Positions 7,473 through 12,516 of a stretch of 12,516 bases of DNA are shown here, in pieces. The notes beneath the pieces were generated by a model. It searched no databases. It worked only from the letters and a program-made list of their open reading frames with translations, and was not told where the DNA came from. The DNA lies in NCBI GenBank assembly GCA_007120095.1, contig SKOM01000155.1:1-12516 (forward strand). The letters are read 5' to 3'. Numbering within the stretch: the first letter of the stretch is position 1; each line of letters begins with the position of its first letter. The stretch comes from Candidatus Competibacteraceae bacterium (GTDB lineage Bacteria; Pseudomonadota; Gammaproteobacteria; Competibacterales; Competibacteraceae). The position numbers were made by a program, and so were the translations under genes.

Positions 7473-7771
7473 AGCAATCTATTATTTGATAGTAATTTAT
7501 TGTTTTAAAGGTCAGCCATTCGTGACGGATCAAACCCAGTCTGCTCTGCTTGACACCTTGGCGGGGTGTATGCACACTCTGCGTCGGAATACCTGTCGGT
7601 AAAGCAGGTTTGACCAGCACCGGCCATTCACCCTGTAACGTTAACATAGCCTCATGAAAGATTGTGAGTGAATTTCTTGTAGCAGAACAGTAAAACTGAG
7701 GCAGCGATTTGGCGCTGATTGTGCTAGTTTTAGCCGTTGGAATTTTTTCGCTATCACGGTATCCCCTCACT
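7473..7771. other. Divergent intergenic region, hydrolase / FAD oxidase
   Basis: This 299-bp spacer should carry the promoters of two divergent genes. No strong -35/-10 pair stands out on either strand. It contains a near-repeat: tatgcacactctgc at 7569-7582 matches 13 of 14 bases at 7771-7784, which is the start codon region of the oxidase gene. A minus-strand reading frame crosses the whole region (7809-7465) and ends 8 bases inside the hydrolase gene. It has no recognisable motif and no well-placed ribosome binding site, so I do not call it a gene. Confidence 0.5.
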
Positions 7772-9151
7772 ATGCACACTCCGCAACTCGAACAGCACAT
7801 CCCCGCCATCTGCCCGGTGCGTACCGATCCTGACAGCCTCAGTGTTTATGGCCGTGACTGGAGCACCCTCTACCCGGCTCGACCCAGTGGCATCGCGTTT
7901 CCTGAAACCATCGAGCAAGTCATTGCCCTGGTACACTGGGCCAATCAACAGCAGATGGCGCTGGTTCCTTCCGGTGGGCGTACGGGTCTCAGCGGTGGCG
8001 CAACGGCCAGTCAGGGCGAACTGGTGGTGTCCTTTGAACGCATGAATCAAATCCTGAACTTCGATCCGGTCGCCGCCAGTATCACCTGCCAGCCAGGAGT
8101 GATTACCCAAACCCTGCAAGACTACGCCGCTGAGCGGGGCTGGTACTATCCGGTAGATTTTGCCGCCCGTGGCTCCAGCCAGATCGGTGGCAATATCGCT
8201 ACCAATGCCGGGGGGATTAACGTCATCCGCTATGGCTTGACCCGCAACTGGATCAGCGGTTTAAAAGTGGTCACCGGTCGCGGCGAGCTGCTGGATTTAA
8301 ATAAAGGCTTGATAAAAAATGCCACGGGCTACGATCTGCGCCACTTATTCATCGGCAGTGAGGGCACTCTGGGGTTCATCGTCGAAGCGACGGTGCAACT
8401 GACCCGCCCTCCGCAACAGCCACGGGTATTGGTCTTGGCCGTACCGGAATTGGCCGATGTGATGGCGGTGTTCACGGCCTTTCGGCAGCATCTTGAACTC
8501 AGCGCCTTTGAATTGTTTACCGCCAACTGTATGCGCCATGTCGTCGCTCGCGGCGTACCTCAGCCGTTTGCCGTCAGCAGCGACTATTACCTACTGATTG
8601 AATTTGAATCGGCCAGTGACGAACCGATGGACACCGCGCTGCAATTATTTGAGCAGCTTTTGGAACAGGGCAAAGTCATCGACGGGGTCGCCAGCGAAAG
8701 TGAGGCCCAGGCTCAGGCATTGTGGCAATTACGCGAGGACATCACCGAAGCGACCGCAGTTTATCAACCTTACAAAAATGATATTGCCGTACCGGTCGGC
8801 CAGATTGTGCCCTTTCTCCAGGCCGCCAATGACCTGCTCAGCCGCGAGTACCCTGATTACGAGGTGCTGTGGTTCGGCCATATCGGCGATGGCAATTTAC
8901 ACATCGGGGTTCTTAAACCCGCCGAACTCGATAGTTCGGAATTTGCTCAGCGTTGTGCAGCCGTCACCGAACAACTCGCCCAACTCTTAGCCCAGTTCAA
9001 TGGCAGTATTTCCGCCGAACACGGCGTAGGGCTGACGAAAAAAGCCTACTTGAGCTACACCCGTTCAGCGACAGAAATCAATTATCTGCGCACATTGAAA
9101 CAGGTTTTTGATCCCAACGGCATCCTCAATCCGGGCAAAATTTTTGATTAA
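7772..9151 (+). CDS. FAD-binding oxidase, D-2-hydroxyglutarate / D-lactate dehydrogenase / GlcD type
   Basis: This 459-residue flavoprotein belongs to the VAO/PCMH superfamily and should oxidise a D-2-hydroxy acid. The FAD_binding_4 domain (about 38-215) contains PSGGRTGLSGGA (66-77), SSQIGGNIATNAGG (135-148) and GSEGTLG (195-201). The FAD-oxidase C domain (about 220-458) contains KNDIAVPV (335-342), the metal/substrate motif GHIGDGNLH (369-377) and SAEHGVGL (414-421). This order and length match bacterial D-2-hydroxyglutarate dehydrogenases and D-lactate dehydrogenases. The exact substrate cannot be settled, and no serA, glcE or glcF gene is adjacent. I start at the ATG at 7772. A TTG at 7709 would add a 21-residue hydrophobic stretch not expected in this family. 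No clear Shine-Dalgarno precedes the ATG. The gene is single on its strand and ends convergently with the defence operon. Confidence 0.9.
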   Translation: MHTPQLEQHIPAICPVRTDPDSLSVYGRDWSTLYPARPSGIAFPETIEQVIALVHWANQQQMALVPSGGRTGLSGGATASQGELVVSFERMNQILNFDPVAASITCQPGVITQTLQDYAAERGWYYPVDFAARGSSQIGGNIATNAGGINVIRYGLTRNWISGLKVVTGRGELLDLNKGLIKNATGYDLRHLFIGSEGTLGFIVEATVQLTRPPQQPRVLVLAVPELADVMAVFTAFRQHLELSAFELFTANCMRHVVARGVPQPFAVSSDYYLLIEFESASDEPMDTALQLFEQLLEQGKVIDGVASESEAQAQALWQLREDITEATAVYQPYKNDIAVPVGQIVPFLQAANDLLSREYPDYEVLWFGHIGDGNLHIGVLKPAELDSSEFAQRCAAVTEQLAQLLAQFNGSISAEHGVGLTKKAYLSYTRSATEINYLRTLKQVFDPNGILNPGKIFD

Positions 9152-9182
9152 TTGGATGCTTATAGCTGTTTGCGTTGATTAC

Positions 9183-9201
9183 CGGACTCATGGTGAGTCC
9201 G
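9183..9201. terminator. Hairpin between convergent genes, possible bidirectional terminator
   Basis: CGGACTCA and TGAGTCCG form a perfect 8-bp stem around the 3-base loop TGG. It lies 31 bases after the oxidase stop and 11 bases after the hepT-like stop on the other strand, a position that suits a shared terminator. No T-run follows on either strand, so it does not meet the full definition of an intrinsic terminator. It could instead protect 3' ends or be a small repeat. Confidence 0.4.
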
Positions 9202-9212
9202 CGTAGGCCGCA

Positions 9213-9665
9213 TCACTCAACACCTGATTGATCCTGAGCAACAAAGGTATTGACCGATTCAACATAGTGAAGATAATCACGCAAACAGTGACTTATCGCA
9301 CCGTGCAGAATGGTGTGATCCACATCATTGTAATCGTGAACCAAGATATTTCTAAGCCCGACGCTTTGGGCAATCCGTTCGGCGAAGTCGGCTGAATAGA
9401 CGCCCAGCTCGGTCAGCTTGAGAAAAGTGTCCCGATAGCCGAGTCGAGTGGTGCGCAGCTCTTCACCGGTAGCCAGCTCGCTGATCAGATGCTCATTCAC
9501 ATCAATAGCCCGCATCACTATGCGTTCTAGCAGGCGCTCGACAGTGGCCTGTTTGATAAAATCGCTGGTCAACTCGGCCAAGGACAGATCTTTGAATAAG
9601 ACTAAGCGGTGCAAGTCTTCGCTAATCAGTTGCAGCTTGCGATGAACCAGATCAGGGCGCAGCAT
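9213..9665 (-). CDS. hepT: HepT-like HEPN ribonuclease toxin (DUF86)
   Basis: This 150-residue all-alpha protein belongs to the HepT/DUF86 branch of the HEPN superfamily. The diagnostic R-x4-H-x-Y motif is present as RNILVHDY (105-112), with Arg105 and His110 as the predicted RNase residues. Tyr112 is in the position known in Shewanella oneidensis HepT to be AMPylated by MntA. The N-terminal helices carry the usual ERLLERIVMRAIDVNEHL segment (43-60). HepT toxins cut RNA, and activity is restrained by the partner nucleotidyltransferase. The ATG overlaps the end of the antitoxin gene by 14 bases and has AGGA 7 bases upstream, so translation is probably coupled. It is the last gene of a three-gene operon. 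Length and motif are intact, so it looks active. The family call is firm; the role of the whole operon is inferred. Confidence 0.92.
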   Translation of the reverse strand: MLRPDLVHRKLQLISEDLHRLVLFKDLSLAELTSDFIKQATVERLLERIVMRAIDVNEHLISELATGEELRTTRLGYRDTFLKLTELGVYSADFAERIAQSVGLRNILVHDYNDVDHTILHGAISHCLRDYLHYVESVNTFVAQDQSGVE

Positions 9666-10095
9666 CCAGAATTCCTCGTAAGTACGCTAATTTTTTCTCA
9701 AATAACCGCTGTTCTAATGCCCGCAGATCGGCTGAATCGACAAAATCCCGATAGGCATAACTCCGGTAATCACAGAATTGGTCAGCATCCCCATACAGCA
9801 ATATTCCCCGCTGCATGATTTCATAACGCAGCAGTGGATCAGCGTCATGCTGCAATAGAATCAAATCCACAAGCGTTGCAGCAAATACCTTGGATAAAGC
9901 CCCAGAACACTCAAAGCGTTGGCGGGGATCGCAACCCATGACGGCTAAATCAATATCGCTGTCTTCTGTCGGTGGCGGGCTGCCCGTTGCCCGCGAACCG
10001 AACAACACCACCATACTCAGCTCAAACTGTCGGCACACTGCCAGCAGTTCGGCCTGGTCATAGGCGGGTAAGTCAGCGTTGCGAGGTTTATTCAA
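9652..10095 (-). CDS. mntA: MntA-like nucleotidyltransferase antitoxin
   Basis: This minimal nucleotidyltransferase is the expected partner of the downstream HepT toxin, transferring AMP from ATP to a toxin tyrosine in studied homologues. The active-site signature is present: VVLFGSRATG (29-38), then SDIDLAV (46-52) with Asp47 and Asp49, and a third acidic residue, Asp77, in LVDLILL. The spacing between Gly-Ser and Asp-x-Asp is 12 residues rather than the commonly quoted 10, through an added proline-rich turn (SPPPTED). I prefer the TTG start at 10095: it has AAGG 8 bases upstream, overlaps the upstream stop by only 8 bases, and gives 147 residues, close to family length. An ATG at 10146 would add 17 residues by overlapping the upstream gene by 59 bases with no ribosome binding site. 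Start choice is uncertain; the family is clear. Confidence 0.88.
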   Translation of the reverse strand: MNKPRNADLPAYDQAELLAVCRQFELSMVVLFGSRATGSPPPTEDSDIDLAVMGCDPRQRFECSGALSKVFAATLVDLILLQHDADPLLRYEIMQRGILLYGDADQFCDYRSYAYRDFVDSADLRALEQRLFEKKLAYLRGILDAAP

Positions 10096-12448
10096 TCGGT
10101 TGGCCTTCAGGGGTACAGTCGCGAATACAGGGTGAAATAGCGGCATAGAGACGACTCATGGCATCGACCGCTTGCGGAATCGTATCAGCCCAGGTGGTGT
10201 CATTTACCCACCCGCCGGGTATGCGCACACCGATCCATGAAGCTCGTCGATCATCATTTCGCACCCACTCCAGTTGCCCACCGAAAGCCTGCTCTATCGT
10301 TTGCCGTTGTGCTTGCAAGCGATCAAACAAGGCTTTACTGCTAGAAGCGTCGGGCAAATCAATATATAAGCTTGCGCGAGTTTCATATTGCGTGACCCAG
10401 TAATTCCACCACATACCATCTTGGCGAGCACCCGCCCAGTGGTATTTACCGGGAGAGATGTGTGCGTGCAGCGCTGAGCGCGTTTTAGCATAGGCCAGCA
10501 GTTGCGTCCAAAAAGCCAAGCGGGCGGAAAACCGATCAGGACGATCCGGTTCATCCCCCTCATCATCAATCACCGCCAGTGGCACATGTATCGGTGGTTT
10601 TTCCCCGTCCAAATCCAAGCGCGAGGGATTCCACACCCATTCGGCCATCCGAATATAAAGCACTTGGCGTTCCTGCTGTTGTTCCGGGCCAAAACAATTA
10701 TAGGAGCAGAATGGCAGCCCCGTGCGTTCTATCAACCGGAGAAACGCTGGATTATTGGCATACGCCAGCGGGTGGAGGCTGCGTGCCAACAGATTAGTGC
10801 TGTTTGCCAGATAAGCATTGCGTTTGTCCTCATAGTTGAGATCCCCCAAACTTTGATTGATCCCACGCTGCAACAGCACCAAGCCACCGAGCCGATTGCG
10901 CTCGGTATCGAAGTCATTAGGGTGTGAAAACCACTGGGTAAAGCGCTCATATTGGTTCGCCCAGATATGTTCAATTTCAAAGGCTCGTCCCTTACCTTGG
11001 GAAATCAAATCTTCAAAATATGATGCCACACCGCATTGGCTATCTAACCAATAGGTCAAACGCGCCAGAATATGGCGCACTTGGCGGTAATTTTGATTAT
11101 GCAGCCTAAACCCTGGTTCACGGGCGAAATCTTCAGGCTGCGCCTCCAGTTGTTCACGCAGAAAGGCCGATAATTCCTCCAGACTTCGGTGGCGCAATTC
11201 GCGGGTTAAAATAAACAAGGTGTACTTGACCGAGGAGTAGCTGATAGTGCGGAAATTCCACACCCGCCGCGCCAACCAAATATCCAAGTAATCGGCAACC
11301 AGTGCAACTTTTTTGTGCAGCACATCCGAGGGTTCATCCGGTGTCAGTGCCGCCAGTAAAGCTTGAGTTTGCAGCGTAAAACCACGGTCGGCATTGTAAC
11401 GAATCGACTCCCAGCCCGGCGTTAGTGTAGTAGCCGCCTTGCGAATGTCCAAATACTGCCGAGCATAGAAATCTAAGTCTCGACAGACAAAACGCAGAAA
11501 AGCATCACCGTCGTTAAGACCCAGCACCTCTTTCTGATCACGCACCCAACGATGAAATTCCGTACCGATACGTTCGTAGTCCTTGTTTTCAGCACCTTTC
11601 GCACCGGGTCGGATAGTCTGTGCATGATGCGCCCGGAGCCAATCTTTAAAAAAATCGGCGTCCTCTTCCTCACCGTTGGCGCGTAACTTCTGCATATGCT
11701 GCTTCCAGAGCGTATTGACAACCCGTTGATCGTCCTCATGCCCAATATTGGCCAGCACATAACCTTTAAGCATTTCTGGCAGACTGAGTGATAGCCCACG
11801 GTCATTCATGGTCTCGAAAATGGTGTAGGCATCTTCGTCGGAATAGGCTTCAATGACGACCAGATGAACATTTTCTAGCAACCAATCGACAAAAAAAGGT
11901 AATGCCGTGGTATCAATTTCTTCGGGAAAATGGTCGGCAACATTGGCTGACCGGGCGGCTATGTTTTGCACCGAAGCACTGGCATCGGTGCTGTTATAGC
12001 TGACCGCATCCATCAACGCTTGCATAATCGGCTCGCGGTCAGGCACATCAAGGTTGAAACTCTTGCGGCCATATTTTTCGGAATAAATCAAATTACGGAT
12101 ATCAACCCGATCCTGATGACCGATCTGGCGATGATGGAGATAGATCAACAGCAGCGTTAAGGTCGTTAAGCGTTGTTGTCCATCGACGACAAACCGCTTG
12201 CTGCGTTTATGGCTAATGACGACCGAACCCAGAAAATAATGCCCATAATGTTCAACTTGATAACGCGCATGGCCGGGTTGATAGTGATCGAGAAATTTTC
12301 CGGTTAAATCATCGATCAATTCCCGCACTTGGCGTTCTTGCCAAGCGTACTCACGTTGATAAAAATCGATGGTATATTTTGACTTATCGAGCAATTCGCG
12401 GACAGTACGCGCCCGACCTTCAATGGCTTTTTGTGGTTCAGTAGACAT
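10088..12448 (-). CDS. GmrSD-like fused defence protein: DUF262 + DUF1524 (HNH) + DUF4268
   Basis: This 786-residue protein resembles single-chain type IV, modification-dependent restriction enzymes. The N-terminal DUF262 (GmrS/ParB-like NTPase) covers about 14-240. It contains YQREYAWQERQVREL (30-44), the signature VVDGQQRLTTL (87-97) and IFETMNDRGLSLS (210-222). A helical middle follows. The DUF1524 HNH-type nuclease (GmrD-like) lies at about 430-605, with FEIEHIWA (490-497; His494), RNRLGGLVLL (517-526; Asn518), GINQSLGD (529-536; Asn531) and YEDKRNAY (539-546). A C-terminal DUF4268 domain (about 645-772) includes FWTQLLAYA, LYIDLPD and LEWVRNDDRRASWIGV; its function is unknown. GmrSD enzymes cut phage DNA carrying modified cytosines. 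SspE, a DUF262/DUF1524 protein, acts with phosphorothioate modification, but no ssp genes are seen here. The ATG at 12446-12448 is preceded by AT-rich DNA (TGCTATTGT could be an extended -10) and no clear Shine-Dalgarno. The stop overlaps mntA. Confidence 0.9.
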   Translation of the reverse strand: MSTEPQKAIEGRARTVRELLDKSKYTIDFYQREYAWQERQVRELIDDLTGKFLDHYQPGHARYQVEHYGHYFLGSVVISHKRSKRFVVDGQQRLTTLTLLLIYLHHRQIGHQDRVDIRNLIYSEKYGRKSFNLDVPDREPIMQALMDAVSYNSTDASASVQNIAARSANVADHFPEEIDTTALPFFVDWLLENVHLVVIEAYSDEDAYTIFETMNDRGLSLSLPEMLKGYVLANIGHEDDQRVVNTLWKQHMQKLRANGEEEDADFFKDWLRAHHAQTIRPGAKGAENKDYERIGTEFHRWVRDQKEVLGLNDGDAFLRFVCRDLDFYARQYLDIRKAATTLTPGWESIRYNADRGFTLQTQALLAALTPDEPSDVLHKKVALVADYLDIWLARRVWNFRTISYSSVKYTLFILTRELRHRSLEELSAFLREQLEAQPEDFAREPGFRLHNQNYRQVRHILARLTYWLDSQCGVASYFEDLISQGKGRAFEIEHIWANQYERFTQWFSHPNDFDTERNRLGGLVLLQRGINQSLGDLNYEDKRNAYLANSTNLLARSLHPLAYANNPAFLRLIERTGLPFCSYNCFGPEQQQERQVLYIRMAEWVWNPSRLDLDGEKPPIHVPLAVIDDEGDEPDRPDRFSARLAFWTQLLAYAKTRSALHAHISPGKYHWAGARQDGMWWNYWVTQYETRASLYIDLPDASSSKALFDRLQAQRQTIEQAFGGQLEWVRNDDRRASWIGVRIPGGWVNDTTWADTIPQAVDAMSRLYAAISPCIRDCTPEGQPIE

Positions 12449-12516
12449 GGGTCTATGTTTACAATAGCAAATTTTAAAGTGGGATTATTTCATAACTCGA
12501 TTTTAAGGGACATACC

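Noticed and set aside
7709..7771. TTG-initiated hydrophobic extension of the FAD oxidase
   Set aside because: It looks like a membrane segment, but this family is normally without one, and the family-like sequence starts after the ATG at 7772.
7465..7809. Minus-strand 114-codon frame across the divergent spacer, or its 60-residue part starting at 7647
   Set aside because: It overlaps the oxidase 5' end, has no domain, and the GAGG before 7647 is only 2 bases from the ATG. The 8-base overlap with the hydrolase start is suggestive but not enough.
10502..10927. 141-codon plus-strand frame opposite the GmrSD-like gene
   Set aside because: Antisense shadow of the HNH and DUF4268-linker region; no supporting signal.
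9213..12448. Ssp/Dnd phosphorothioate or BREX system
   Set aside because: The DUF262/DUF1524 architecture recalls SspE and BrxU, but no sspABCD, dnd, pglX, brxC or pglZ gene is visible in the window.

Overview
The window looks like chromosomal DNA of a gammaproteobacterium. The evidence is a DUF2058/YaiL-type protein, a UbiF-like ubiquinone hydroxylase, an entericidin-type lipoprotein and a Gram-negative RND efflux pair. The order or genus cannot be fixed from the sequence. No rRNA, tRNA, CRISPR array, integrase or recognisable insertion sequence was seen.

Layout, left to right. (1) Positions 56-205, plus strand: a 49-residue entericidin-like lipoprotein. A convergent spacer follows (206-435) that holds a perfect 24-bp palindrome. 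(2) Positions 436-7472, minus strand: five genes transcribed right to left. They are an alpha/beta hydrolase, a DUF2058 (YaiL-like) protein, a UbiH/UbiF-family FAD hydroxylase, a periplasmic adaptor and an RND efflux permease. The adaptor and permease form a two-gene pump operon without an outer-membrane channel gene. The other three are close together but probably serve separate housekeeping roles. (3) Positions 7772-9151, plus strand: an FAD-binding oxidase of the D-2-hydroxyglutarate/D-lactate dehydrogenase/GlcD type. It is divergent from the hydrolase across a 299-bp spacer. (4) Positions 9213-12448, minus strand: a compact three-gene defence-type operon. It encodes a single-chain GmrSD-like protein (DUF262 + DUF1524 HNH + DUF4268), then a MntA-type nucleotidyltransferase antitoxin, then a HepT HEPN-RNase toxin. 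Both junctions overlap. A small hairpin separates this operon from the convergent oxidase gene.

The most interesting region is 9213-12448. A modification-dependent restriction-type protein lies directly upstream of, and overlaps, a toxin-antitoxin pair of the AMPylating HepT/MntA type. That layout suggests one functional unit: nuclease-based defence coupled to a toxin that could act as guard or back-up. The coupling is inferred from gene order and overlap; the domain assignments rest on clear motifs. Secondary points are the RND permease with a non-canonical proton-relay signature, the 24-bp palindrome flanked by 10-bp inverted repeats, and the unannotated-size entericidin gene at the left edge.
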